A stretch of 64,000 nt of DNA from Phaeodactylum tricornutum CCAP 1055/1 (Eukaryota > Bacillariophyta > Bacillariophyceae > Surirellales > Neidiaceae). The notes below the pieces were generated by a model. That model was given only the letters and a program-made list of their open reading frames with translations, was not told the origin of the DNA and did no database searches. Positions 46,630-56,395 of the stretch are shown in pieces. The stretch spans positions 701,518-765,517 of the forward strand of contig NC_011678.1 in the NCBI RefSeq assembly GCF_000150955.2, read 5' to 3'. The translations under genes were made by a program, and so were the position numbers. The stretch's first letter is position 1, and each line of letters opens with the position of its first letter.

Positions 46630-47194
46630 AAGATTCAGAAACTCACGCCAAACTCCTTAATTGTATAAATGTATATTTTGAGGTTTTGATCGCAAATCAG
46701 GCTTCTGCGCTATGTTAATCTTTTAGGGCTCACCGCGGATGGCACGGCGCCTCCGAATTCGTTGTAAATGAATAGGTGAAACTAGTTTCGTCAAGTTACT
46801 ACTCCATGACTACTCCATGAAAACAACAGGTATACGACAGTTTCGCTTCGCGGGGTTTCGTCCGGGTGTTGCCAGACTAAAGGCTTTACCTTACATTTGT
46901 CCGATTTGAGTGGGAATGGGAAATGTACAGTTGGCCAAGGCGAAGACCTACATATTGAGTAGGGTTTTTTTTCTTTTATTTAACAGTAAATTACACGAAA
47001 GTATTTTGTACCAATTACCAGTGAAATCATCATTCCTTGCATGCGCGGCCTGTTCTAATGAGCGACAAGCCATTTAGTATCTCTCTCTCATCCCCCCTCT
47101 CCCCCCAAGGAAATTGAAGTCGTTTTGGAAACATGAGATGAGCAAGCAATAGTAGAAGTGGATCGGTGACGCTGGACTTCCGTTTTGTCCAGCG
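46630..47194. other. Intergenic region between surface protein 1 and PEX6
   Basis: This 565-bp stretch contains the 3' flank of one gene and the promoter of the next, both on the plus strand. A T-rich run followed by AACAGTAAATTACACG lies near 46965-46998. No gene or clear motif was seen. Confidence 0.4.
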
Positions 47195-49660
47195 ATGTCT
47201 CTTCTTTTGCGAGCGAGTAACTTTTGCCGCCCTTCTCCGACGAGAATCGATGCGAAACTTGAGCTCATCCATGCTGGCTGCGTCGGGGTCGACGGGGAAC
47301 AACCCAGTTCGGCTGGAAACCCTTGCTCGGAAGCTCGGGTGACATTGGATGTCCTCCGGACTCTGTGTATCTTCTCTGGGAGTCTGGTATGGATAGAATA
47401 CGATAAGAGACGGATTGCAGTGCGTTTGCAGGTTCTGGAGGACGAAGCGAGCAATTCTGATACGGACCAGCCGGCTGGACGGAGGCCCGAGCGAGCGATA
47501 CAACCGTCTGTCTACGTATCACATATTACTGCCGCCAATTTTGGCTTATACGGTGATCGGGCTCATGCGATTTCGGTTGTGTTGAGCATTGTTGAACAGG
47601 CGGCATGCGAGGCCGATTCGGTTTCTCTGTTGACCTGCGGGAGGCCATTGCCGCAATCGTGGAGGGCCTGGAACGAGACATCGATCTATGCAACGGAATC
47701 CTGGCCCTTACCGCCTGTCGAAACAATCTTGCAAACGTCGTTTCTGATTTCAGTACATGAGAATGAACAACTTTATTTCTATCAAATTGCGGAGATAGAC
47801 GGAAACGCCACATCCGATAATGTATTCGTGTGTGGTAATTCAACAAAATTCACTCTAGTGTCCCCCCTACCTTCAATCTCTTGCCGCCATCTCCCCGATC
47901 TGAACGCAACGTCACGACTCTACAAACCCGCTCTGTCCGAGCTACCACCACACCAAGATACGGGGAGGCTTGTTGCGGCCTTAACATTGTCTCCCTCTGC
48001 TCACATGGAAGAGCGCGTCTGCCATGTCGTGGGAACGGACGCGAACCACGATGTTTGTTTAGCTATGGAAGCGGCCGCTCTATGTCTCGGTCGTCGAATC
48101 CTTCATATCCATGGATTAGCGGGACACGCGTATGCTTCGGGAAGGAACATTTCTAATGGATCGCTGGCGGATCAGTTATCAGGTTTGGAGGTTGCCATTG
48201 CCCAGGCCTATGCGCACGCCCCGTGTGTGTTGCATCTGGTTCGTCTCGACCAGGAATGGGCAACAAACGACCACGAATTACTTTGTGATACCCAAAATCG
48301 AGTATGGTCGGTATTGATGGATTGTTTGAGGGTGAGTGACAACAATGCGGTCTCCAACGGCTCACTTTGGAACGATAGGTCAATTTCAATCCCGTCAGTG
48401 CTGGTTGTCATTTCCACCGCCCGTCTATTACAGCCTGGCCCTATGCTTCAGAACCTGGTGTATCCATCTATTCAGTTGAGGCTACCAAATCTTTTGTACG
48501 TGGAGCACCTCTGGCAGCGCACAACAATAGACGCCACGATTCCTTCCGATGAGCTATTATCCATATGCAAGCAACTCGAAGGGCGGCCAGTGCATGAGAT
48601 CTGTCTATTGCAGAAGCAGTATCTGGAGACAGATCGAGATTCTACTGGGGACAATTCCATGCAACTGTTGGAATCGCTTTGTGTTCGTTTGGACCAGTCG
48701 CGGCGGCAGCGTTCAGGGGGCCCCAAAATTCCATCGGTACAGTGGGAAGATGTCGGTGGCCTTGAACACGTTCGCCGGGAGATTTTAGACGCTATCGAAT
48801 TTCCTCTCAAGTATCCTCATTTGTTCCTCGGCAGCTCTACAGGACGATCCGGTATATTGCTGTACGGCCCTCCCGGGACAGGCAAGACTCTTGTGGCCAA
48901 AGCCGTTGCAACGGAATGTCAGCTACCTTTTTTATCGATTAAAGGTCCCGAACTTTTAGGATCGTTTGTTGGCGAGTCGGAAGGTCACGTACGAGGTATA
49001 TTTGCCCAGGCACTACGGCTGGCATCACAAAATACACCCAAAACGGCTTGTATTTTGTTCTTCGATGAGCTTGATAGTCTGGCACCCCGTCGCGGCGACA
49101 CTGCTAGTGGCGGCAACGTCATGGACCGCGTCGTTGCAACCTTGCTCACTGAACTAGATCGACGGCACGAGTTTACCGAAACTGTTTTTTGCATGGGTGC
49201 CACGAACCGCCCAGATCTACTAGACCCCGCCTTGCTGCGGCCGGGTCGCTTGGACCGCCTCGTGTATTTAGGCGTTTCCAAAAGCAGTCAAACAGGAATT
49301 CTTATGGCGCAAATTCGTAAATTGCGACTGCAAGGCGATGCAGCCCAATTTGCTACAAAAATCGCCGCGGTTTTGCCAGACAACTTGACCGGCGCAGACT
49401 TGTCAACGATTTCGTCGGGAGCACTCTCTCGAGCAACTCTTCGACTTTGTGATCAAGCGGATGCGGAACTTGCAGTGCTGCGGGAGAGCAATCCATCGGC
49501 AGTACTGGATGATGTACTGGAGTCCTGGGATGAACGTCAGTTGGAACCCACGGTGACGTTGTCGGATCTTTTGGAAGCTGCCGAGTCGGTCGTGCCAAGC
49601 GTCCGACCCGATGAGCTGGAACGCTATGAGAAGTTGCGTGATCAGTTCCAAATGAGCTAA
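47195..49660 (+). CDS. PEX6: Peroxisomal AAA+ ATPase PEX6
   Basis: This is 821 residues from one exon. The C-terminal D2 ATPase domain is strong: PSVQWEDVGGLEHVRREIL precedes Walker A GPPGTGKT (residues 558-565), then FVGESEGHVR, Walker B FFDELDSLAPRRG (Asp-Glu 624-625), NVMDRVVATLLTELD and GATNRPDLLDPALLRPGRLDRLVY. The D1 region (around GTDANHDVCLAMEAAALCLG) has no Walker A, as is usual in PEX6, where D1 is degenerate. With PEX1 it forms the ring motor that extracts ubiquitinated PEX5 from the peroxisomal membrane so that matrix-protein import can continue. At 821 residues it is shorter than yeast (1030) or human (980) PEX6, mainly in the N-terminal part. CDC48 and SPATA5 are less likely because they keep an active D1. 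It is tail to tail with the ankyrin gene (53 nt). Confidence 0.9.
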   Translation: MSLLLRASNFCRPSPTRIDAKLELIHAGCVGVDGEQPSSAGNPCSEARVTLDVLRTLCIFSGSLVWIEYDKRRIAVRLQVLEDEASNSDTDQPAGRRPERAIQPSVYVSHITAANFGLYGDRAHAISVVLSIVEQAACEADSVSLLTCGRPLPQSWRAWNETSIYATESWPLPPVETILQTSFLISVHENEQLYFYQIAEIDGNATSDNVFVCGNSTKFTLVSPLPSISCRHLPDLNATSRLYKPALSELPPHQDTGRLVAALTLSPSAHMEERVCHVVGTDANHDVCLAMEAAALCLGRRILHIHGLAGHAYASGRNISNGSLADQLSGLEVAIAQAYAHAPCVLHLVRLDQEWATNDHELLCDTQNRVWSVLMDCLRVSDNNAVSNGSLWNDRSISIPSVLVVISTARLLQPGPMLQNLVYPSIQLRLPNLLYVEHLWQRTTIDATIPSDELLSICKQLEGRPVHEICLLQKQYLETDRDSTGDNSMQLLESLCVRLDQSRRQRSGGPKIPSVQWEDVGGLEHVRREILDAIEFPLKYPHLFLGSSTGRSGILLYGPPGTGKTLVAKAVATECQLPFLSIKGPELLGSFVGESEGHVRGIFAQALRLASQNTPKTACILFFDELDSLAPRRGDTASGGNVMDRVVATLLTELDRRHEFTETVFCMGATNRPDLLDPALLRPGRLDRLVYLGVSKSSQTGILMAQIRKLRLQGDAAQFATKIAAVLPDNLTGADLSTISSGALSRATLRLCDQADAELAVLRESNPSAVLDDVLESWDERQLEPTVTLSDLLEAAESVVPSVRPDELERYEKLRDQFQMS

Positions 49661-49713
49661 AATGAACTTTCAGCTTTCCCGTGAATGTACATTTCAGTGC
49701 TTATATTAACCTA

Positions 49714-50424
49714 TTACAGTTCCGTTCGGTGGTCTTCCTTTTCTATCCATTTGCGTAACAATGCTTGCGTAGGCGGGTTGTTGTGCGCCATTTCCAAAGG
49801 TGATTGTCCGCTACTGCTTTCTTCCAAAGGTGAGACACCAGCCATCAGCAATACGTGTACGGTATCTGTGTGACGCTGTTCTCTCCCCCAACACGCACGA
49901 TGAAGCGGCGTGTATCCATCCGCATGTCGGTCCGATGGATCCAATCCATGCTTGACTAAGACGTGAGCAATCTCGGAACGGCCTTGAAACCCCGCTCCGT
50001 GCATCGGTGTGTATCCGTCCTTCTCCCCAATTGTTACATCGGCGCCTTTTTGCAAAAGCTCAATGACAGCTTTCTTCTTTCCGGTCAAGACGGCGTGCAT
50101 AAGAGGTGTTTGGCCGCCAGAGCCGATAGAATTGAGGTCGACACCGGCATCGATCGCCTGTGCAATGGCACTCGAATCATCCGCTCGCACAGCCACGAAC
50201 AAATCTTCATTCCCTCTAATTCTGACTACGGAACACAGCAGGGCCGCCAGGAAAACCTGTATTAGGAAAGTCAAGCGAGAACCGTTCATCATGGAAACGA
50301 GTAGATGGCTCTTGTCGGAAAGCCTACGGTACTTCGACATTTTCTCGATGATCCCTGGTGTATCCATTTTACCTCGTAGCAAGCGATATACCGGTAGACT
50401 CCTAAGGCAAAGAGGAGACGACAT
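49714..50424 (-). CDS. Ankyrin-repeat protein with a hydrophobic N-terminal segment
   Basis: This is 236 residues from the ATG at 50424. After about 45 residues comes a hydrophobic segment (LTFLIQVFLAALLCSVV); an internal ATG at 50292 (MMNGSRLTFLIQ) would make it a classical signal peptide. At least four ankyrin repeats follow, with the signatures GQTPLMHAVLTGKK, DGYTPMHGAGFQGR, DGYTPLHRACWGRE and GQSPLEMAHNN. Ankyrin repeats bind other proteins; the partner is unknown. If the N-terminal segment is used, the repeats would face the ER lumen or the outside, which is unusual. A TGACTGTAA variant lies 9 nt upstream of the start. Confidence 0.8.
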   Translation of the reverse strand: MSSPLCLRSLPVYRLLRGKMDTPGIIEKMSKYRRLSDKSHLLVSMMNGSRLTFLIQVFLAALLCSVVRIRGNEDLFVAVRADDSSAIAQAIDAGVDLNSIGSGGQTPLMHAVLTGKKKAVIELLQKGADVTIGEKDGYTPMHGAGFQGRSEIAHVLVKHGLDPSDRHADGYTPLHRACWGREQRHTDTVHVLLMAGVSPLEESSSGQSPLEMAHNNPPTQALLRKWIEKEDHRTEL

Positions 50425-50909
50425 TTATGAGTTGACTGTAAGACACTGCGTCCAATTTTTGTCCGACTTAGGTAACTTGAGTCAAAAATGAGCGAATTAT
50501 ATGCGTAGACCTTACATTTATGTAAAGTTACTGGTTAGCGGATCTCCGACAGCCCCAACGAAAGAAAAAGGAGATTCTGTGCGTAGTCAAGAAAAAACCA
50601 AAAGACTGGCATCGTGTTGACTGTGATGAACTCACAACGATTGATTCCCTGTATGTGAGGCAGTCTACCCGTCCACGCGGCACGCTTCACTGTCAATAAG
50701 CTTTCGCTCATTTGGTTTCTCAGCGATCGACCTTCCACCGGCTGCCTATAGGGTTATGCCCCACAGTCCAGGAATGTCTCAGGCTGCGTAGCAGGCAAAG
50801 GCGAACTACAAACGTTTGTCATAGATCTGAAGCTTCACAGACCAGCTATTGTCAATGCTGAAGTTGAAACGCCGAATTCGCCATCCCCGTGACAGGCTCT
50901 TGAAACACA
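50425..50909. promoter_or_regulatory. Intergenic region upstream of the ankyrin gene
   Basis: This 485-bp stretch lies between the ankyrin start and the stop of surface protein 2, both minus strand. TGACTGTGA is at 50618-50626 and the related TCACTGTCAA near 50690. No gene was seen. Confidence 0.4.
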
Positions 50910-53375
50910 CTATATTGCATTCTTGTTTGACAACATACGTGAATCATGGCCCTTGCGACTCTGAACGAGAAGCGGATCCTTTGGCCGCCCGAAGAGCAAC
51001 TGACGGGCCGCTTCCGACATCAACGAAATCATTGTGACCACTACCGCAATCAACGCTAGGCCTCCAGTCAGAATTCCACCATTGATAATTGGTTTGGGCC
51101 GTGACTTGTTTACTTTCGAAACTTGAGCTTTGCTGTGCAAGAACGTTGTAGGCAAAGTGGTGGGAACAATAGCAGGAGAATCCGTCCAGTTGTCAATGGG
51201 AAAGTTGATTCGTGTGCTCGTTGGATCACCAGTTGGATTAGCTGTTGGCAAATAAGTTGGATGCTCCGTAGGGGGCGGTATGGGAGGTGCCGTCGGACTG
51301 GCAGTCGGCGATATAGATGGGTTTGTTGTTGGAGTCGAGGTCGGCCCATAAGTCGGGTTGTGTGTAGGACCTATGGTTGGATCTCGTGTCGGGTTTCTAG
51401 AAGAAGCGAGACTTGACAAAGTCGGTCTTGTTGGATTTTGTGTTGGCACTTCGATTGGTGAAGTTGTTGGTATACCATGTGGGGTAACGGTTGGTTGCTC
51501 AGGTGGTTCCACAAATGGCCTGGAAGTAGAGCTCAAGGAATATTTTTCGCTAGGACTGTCCGACGATTCAACATTAGGCCACGAGGAAGGCGACACCGAC
51601 GGAGCCCCGCTTATTGTCGTTGGAGCAGGAATAGGGGCAGGGCTAGCTTGTTGGAAAGGTGAACCTGCTTGAAAGCTCTCAGGACGACTCAGTGGAATCA
51701 TGGTCGGAACTGTCGTTGAAGCCATAGGCCGAGAGCTGAGCAAGGACAAAAGTGGCGAAGGCGATGACGGCGTGATCCAAGTACTCGTAGGACTTTCGGT
51801 TGGACGTACGTTCGGTCGAGATGTTGTTATTGGTAAAGCAGTTGGAGAATGCGTCGGGAAAGCACTTTTGGCAAGGGTCGGATTCACAGTAGGCAAACGC
51901 GTTTCTTTCGTTGGAAGCAATGTGGGTTTGTTGCTTGGCTCGATGAAATCAGATGGCACCGTCGAAGGAACTGCGGATGGAGGCAAAGGCACGAAAATCT
52001 GAGAAACTGCCCTTGACCCACCTTTCATAGTCACTTGGACTGAGTACATTCCAGGAACGTCACCGACTTGGATGGAGAGAGGGAAAACAGTACCTCCAAC
52101 ATCATTCAGCGTCCCTTCAAAAACAGATTCAGTTGATTGAACAAAGAATGCTTCAGCCCATTGCTCCGGAGTGGTCAAGGTAGCAACGCCAATTTCGTCT
52201 CCTTTGCTTCAAATAGAAACCTTTTGTGCGTCATCTCGAATGACAAAACCGGTCACGTCGACTATGGCATGCAGAAAGCCCGAGATCTCGTTCTTCCAAC
52301 CGAAAACCAAGAATCGTGGTGCATATGGCCCTCCTTTAGAGAACGACTCGCCATTATGATAGTAGCCGTCGGCCGTCGCACCTGGTTCAACGTACTGCCC
52401 CGTCACCGATTCATACACTTCTGTGTTTGACGTCAAGCCAATATTGGTGTTGTGGACGGTGAAAGGTGGCGCTTTCTGAACAAATAGAACGGAATGGGTG
52501 GCTTCGTGTATAGTAGTTCCCGTGGAGTCCACCACCATGGCTGTTACCGTTCCTTTCAATTTCTTAGCCACGCATTTACCAGCTTTGGGACAATTCTGGT
52601 GATTGAGACAGTATGCAGTTTTGTTGGAATCGCATGTACCTATGGCATTGCAATACATAGCTTTAGAAGTAGCTATTTTTGGGTGAATGTGAGCAAATTT
52701 GACGCCGATAGTCAGAGCGCGTCGTCCTGTCAATCCGTTTTCGCCTTGGGGTATGATCTCAATTTGGTGGGTTCCAACCAAATTGGCATTCCAGTTTCCA
52801 CACACAACATCTGCATCGCCGTCATTGCAGGGTATGCCAAGGATGGGATTACCCGGAGCAACTCCTAGCTCGATGATTTCATTGGGCGTTGGCTGTTTGC
52901 CCATGTATACAAAATGGTCGCTCAAAATAATGACAAGTTTGCCACCGTTGCCTGGTATTGCAAGACCGAAACACTCGGGATTGTATGCCACCGAGACTGA
53001 ATTACCTAATGATCCAAATTCAAGCATCAAATCCGTTGGAGCACCTGCTTGTAGTCCATTGGCCGACGTGTAAGCGTTCACCACGTTGTAGAAAAATGCG
53101 GAATCCCGCTTGCACTGATAATTTTCGATCGACCATCCCTCTTTCACTGTTCCGGTCAACTTGTCCCGACAAGATTCTCGAACTAAACCACTTCTGCTAT
53201 TGCTGGGATTGGTCGGGGGCGGCGTGTGCACATTTTCGAAAGAGAAAATGGACGACGCAACAAACTGTCGCGTTTCTGCCACAGTGGTCCTTGATAAAAA
53301 TTTCTCCACTGTTCCGTGGCTCCGTCTCCCCCGAACAGATAGAAGCAGAGCCCAAAGAATTGCGAACGATGGCAT
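50910..53375 (-). CDS. Stalked transmembrane surface protein 2, interrupted by one in-frame TGA
   Basis: This is 821 codons from the ATG at 53375 (signal peptide MPSFAILWALLLSV) to 50910, in one frame broken only by TGA at 52211-52209. Coding character and similarity to the 44954-46629 gene continue on both sides: upstream NGLQAGAPTD, HFVY, VCGNW, YAPRFLVFG; downstream IGVATL, then VGDVPGMYSVQVTM against GSVPGLYVVRVMM. After the ectodomain comes a long Pro-Thr-rich stalk with NPT/SPT repeats, then a transmembrane helix (GGLALIAVVVTMISLM) and a short basic tail. Explanations include a recent nonsense allele, a sequencing error, stop read-through or a very short intron; a GT-AG excision of 48 nt spanning the TGA would keep frame but is shorter than the other introns here. 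The frame is open upstream to 53732, but the signal peptide favours 53375. Confidence 0.75.
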
Positions 53376-54078
53376 TGTGCTACGGCCACGTCCCCTAACA
53401 CGTTCTGACGTCTCTGTGCCATGACGACCTCTGGTCAAACACGTTTGCGTGTTTGGTGGGAGAGTGAGGCCACGAAATAGAGCCCCAGAAGCTAGGAAGC
53501 TGAGTTGGTTTGCCTTTTCTTGAATCACATTTTGGGAGATTTCGACCTTTGAGGTCATTGCTGGGTAGTATTCTGTGACATAACATATTGCAAAGCACAA
53601 AATCATGACCCATGACGTTCTTAATGACCGAAAAAGGGAATTTTGATGCTTACAATGAACAAGATCTTCAGGTCGTCTTGACAGATTGCACAAAGAATGA
53701 GTTATCAGCAGCATCTTATTACTAACAGTCATAATAAGACAAGAATTAAATGTTTAATGCAAACAATCGTAATTTAGAAATGTCATAGAGACAAAACAAT
53801 TTTTTTAATTTCAGAAATGCTTTTCCAATACTTGAAATTTACGGAATACCAACCGACTTGATTTGATGATAGAAAATTGGCGTTGACTGTGATAACTTTC
53901 AAGGTCCAAATTAGCTAGAAAAGAAACGGGCGACTGACCGTCACCAAGCGATTGAAACCGAGCTAGCTGTAACCGTAATGTAAAACGAGATCTCGAGACC
54001 TACCCCAGCTAGCTAGGTTGGTTCGCTGTGTTGCGTGAACGGCAATTTGCGAGAAACACGGTTCCTGCCATTCTTGCC
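53376..54078. promoter_or_regulatory. Divergent intergenic region between surface protein 2 and patatin gene
   Basis: About 700 bp separate the two starts. TGACTGTGA is at 53884-53892. The frame of surface protein 2 is open through the left half (to 53732), which may be chance. No other gene was seen. Confidence 0.4.
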
Positions 54079-55119
54079 ATGGTGGCTCTACAGGCTCTGG
54101 TTCTGCGTCAGCAACAGCATTTCACGTCGGTAGGCTTTTCGGGTGCTGGGTTTCTGGCGTGCTATCATTTGGGTGTAGTTCAATGTCTGCGGGATCAGGG
54201 GTTGTTGCATTGCGCCTTGGAAAAAGACAAGGTGATTCCGCTCACTGGAGTCAGCGCTGGGGCTTTGACCGCCGTCGCCATTGCCGCGGATATAGAACCT
54301 TCTGACTGCATGTCAGTGGTTCTATCGTGCGCTCACAAAGCGCGGGAAGCAGGACGCCTGAATACGTGGCAACCTGGTTTTTCGTTGGTCGATGTGGTGG
54401 AACACTATACGCAAAAAATGCTTCTACACGTTGACGAAGAAGCGTTTTTACATCGGATCGATCACGGAAAACGATTACGAATCGGCCTAACGGATCGCCG
54501 GGTCTTTCCTCCAATACGTAATCGACACGCTGAATGCTACGTTGATAGATATAGAGGGCTGCAGGACGCAATCGCTGTCTGTGTGCTGTCAAGCTTCGTT
54601 CCAGGGTGGACCGGTCCAGTCCAAGGACGCCGCGACACGACTCACAGAGCTGTCTCAAGGGCCGCTCAACGATTGGACCAAATGATAGAATTCAAATGTG
54701 TAAAACGAACTATTACCGATGCGCCGATTCGATTAAAGCCAGAAGATAGTACTGCTCGAGAGACTTGCTGGGATGGCGGTCTCGTCAACGCTTTTCCAAT
54801 TTTCGACGCTCGCACCTTGCTGGTGACTCCGATCGCCGCGCATTTCCCATCCCACTCTATCTGCATTCACCCCGGTATGGAGTATGATAGTGCAAATGTC
54901 CACAGGTTCGCTTGGACGGATCGAGTGCACGTGCACTGGACAGCAGCAAACGCCTACAATTTCCGATGTCTATTAGCGAGCTCGGAACCTGATGTCTTGC
55001 ATGCGAAATTTTCTCAAGGTTATGACAACGCAACGCGCTATCTTAAACAACATGGTATTCGGCAAACTTATACAGCACCGGTGGTATCTCCCTCAATAAG
55101 TACAAATGTGGTGCAATAG
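54079..55119 (+). CDS. Patatin-like phospholipase / acyl hydrolase
   Basis: This is 346 residues from the ATG at 54079; the frame upstream opens only from a GTG. Oxyanion-hole loop GFSGAGFLACYHLGV is at about residues 19-33, the nucleophile elbow GVSAG at 57-61 (Ser59), and the catalytic dyad Asp in WDGGLVNAFP (Asp232). These are the three hallmarks of PNPLA/patatin lipid acyl hydrolases, which use a Ser-Asp dyad. The spacing of Ser59 to the Asp and the overall size fit the family. The substrate is probably a phospholipid, galactolipid or neutral lipid ester (inference). No signal peptide or plastid presequence is evident, though a short upstream exon cannot be excluded. Confidence 0.86.
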   Translation: MVALQALVLRQQQHFTSVGFSGAGFLACYHLGVVQCLRDQGLLHCALEKDKVIPLTGVSAGALTAVAIAADIEPSDCMSVVLSCAHKAREAGRLNTWQPGFSLVDVVEHYTQKMLLHVDEEAFLHRIDHGKRLRIGLTDRRVFPPIRNRHAECYVDRYRGLQDAIAVCVLSSFVPGWTGPVQGRRDTTHRAVSRAAQRLDQMIEFKCVKRTITDAPIRLKPEDSTARETCWDGGLVNAFPIFDARTLLVTPIAAHFPSHSICIHPGMEYDSANVHRFAWTDRVHVHWTAANAYNFRCLLASSEPDVLHAKFSQGYDNATRYLKQHGIRQTYTAPVVSPSISTNVVQ

Positions 55120-55926
55120 CGCACTCAACCTGCAAGAACCCACGATACTCGAATGCAGATTGCTCTGAGATCGTCATGATTGGATAGGTCATCTTGAGGA
55201 TACATAAAAGAAGCCCAAGAAGTGGATCCGGGACTTCGGGGATCACCGTGCTGTCGTAATCGAAAGACGGTGGCCTACATCGAAGCTAATGTAGGTGGAG
55301 ACAATAAGTAAACCACGGCTCCTTAAGTGTTACCAATCTTTCCATTGAATCAAGTCAGGCCGCTGTCTGCTTTTGATGTACGAGGCTTGTCCATTGACAT
55401 TCGAGCAAATCTTTAATTACCGATCTTCAGCAAATCGACAAGTCTTCGGTAGACTGCAATAGAACTCGCGACAGCTAGTTTCAAAATAACTCTGACTGTG
55501 AAAGGAGGAAGAGTTACAAGCAAGGCTCGTGTCAAAATTTGCTTGACTTGCTGTTACTGTTAGGTAAACCTATTGACAGTGAAAGCTCATGGTGGATGAG
55601 GGAAATTAGCCAAATCATAATTTAAATTTAGACTATTAAACAATGTGAGTTCTATGTACCCTACTAAACTTAGGGGAAGTGCGAGGCGAAAATGGAAAAG
55701 CTGAGAGGGCCGTGTTTCCTTTCGGATGCTTGCGGAAGACAGGAGTGTTCAACACTTAAATCTTATGCTTTCCTCCTATGATGCGTTCAGCCGACGTAGA
55801 ATACTGAGACAAGCAGGCTGTCCATCTTGTTTCAACACAAGGCTTGTGGTTTGAAATCGCTAGTACAGCTACGCTTCGACTTCCAAGATTGGGCCGGGCA
55901 CCCAAAAGAGCAGTTAGCCAATCTAC
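55120..55926. promoter_or_regulatory. Intergenic region before the fluoride-channel gene
   Basis: This stretch of about 800 bp contains TGACTGTGA at 55493-55501 and a TGACAGTGAA variant at 55574-55583, both in gene orientation. ACTGTTAG lies between them. No coding frame was recognised; the open frame at 55827-56036 runs in a different phase from the CrcB gene and looks spurious. Confidence 0.4.
55493..55501 (+). promoter_or_regulatory. TGACTGTGA motif upstream of CrcB
   Basis: Exact 9-mer about 425 nt before the ATG at 55927, with the close variant TGACAGTGAA 72 nt further on. The role is inferred from recurrence only. Confidence 0.3.
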
Positions 55927-56376
55927 ATGACTGGAACAATTCCAAACGATGCCCTTGCGATCGGCGCGGGGGCATTTTTCGGAGCCATGTCACGACACCA
56001 AGCCGGTCGCTTGGCCAGCGAGTGGATCGCGGTTGATCCCAATCGTCTCGGAAGATACCAAGGTTGGCATACAGCGGCAATTAATGTGGGCGGGAGCTTT
56101 CTCCTTGGTGGTGTTACGGGAGCCCCGCTAGTTTCAGGACCCTCCCAACCGGGCTCGACCCCTTCGGTTTTTGGCCTAACGCCTCGGACAAAACTGATGC
56201 TGGGCGTTGGCTTTTGTGGATCTTTCACGACGTTTTCTACTTTCTCGGTCGATATAGCGACGTGGTTGGCGCAAGGACAGACCACCAAGGCTGCTTCGTA
56301 TATTTTAGCCAATAATGTGGGCGGAATCGTCGCGGCGTCCGCCGGGATGCTGCTTGTAAAGAAACTTTTTGGATAG
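55927..56376 (+). CDS. crcB: Single-domain CrcB/Fluc fluoride channel
   Basis: This is 149 residues, starting MTGTIPNDALAIGAGAFFGAMSRH. The family marks are all there: the GAFFGAMSRH loop in the first helix, INVGGSFLLG in the second with its conserved Asn, the GFCGSFTTFSTF signature in the third (the Phe and Ser/Thr that line the pore), and a fourth hydrophobic helix (NNVGGIVAASAGMLLVKKL). Four helices and this length match bacterial CrcB, which works as an antiparallel dimer to expel fluoride. Fungal and plant FEX proteins are usually fused tandem repeats, so a one-domain form suggests a separate acquisition from bacteria (inference). No targeting sequence is visible. It is tail to tail with the next gene, with 19 nt between stops. 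Confidence 0.92.
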   Translation: MTGTIPNDALAIGAGAFFGAMSRHQAGRLASEWIAVDPNRLGRYQGWHTAAINVGGSFLLGGVTGAPLVSGPSQPGSTPSVFGLTPRTKLMLGVGFCGSFTTFSTFSVDIATWLAQGQTTKAASYILANNVGGIVAASAGMLLVKKLFG

Positions 56377-56395
56377 CCCCCTCTCTATATGTGAT

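Noticed and set aside
53376-53732. Upstream extension of surface protein 2 to 53732
   Set aside because: The frame is open, but starting at 53375 places a signal peptide at the N-terminus, as in the paralogue. The extension has no similarity to it.
55827-56036. A 69-residue frame overlapping the start of CrcB
   Set aside because: It is in another phase, overlaps the well-supported channel gene and has no family resemblance.
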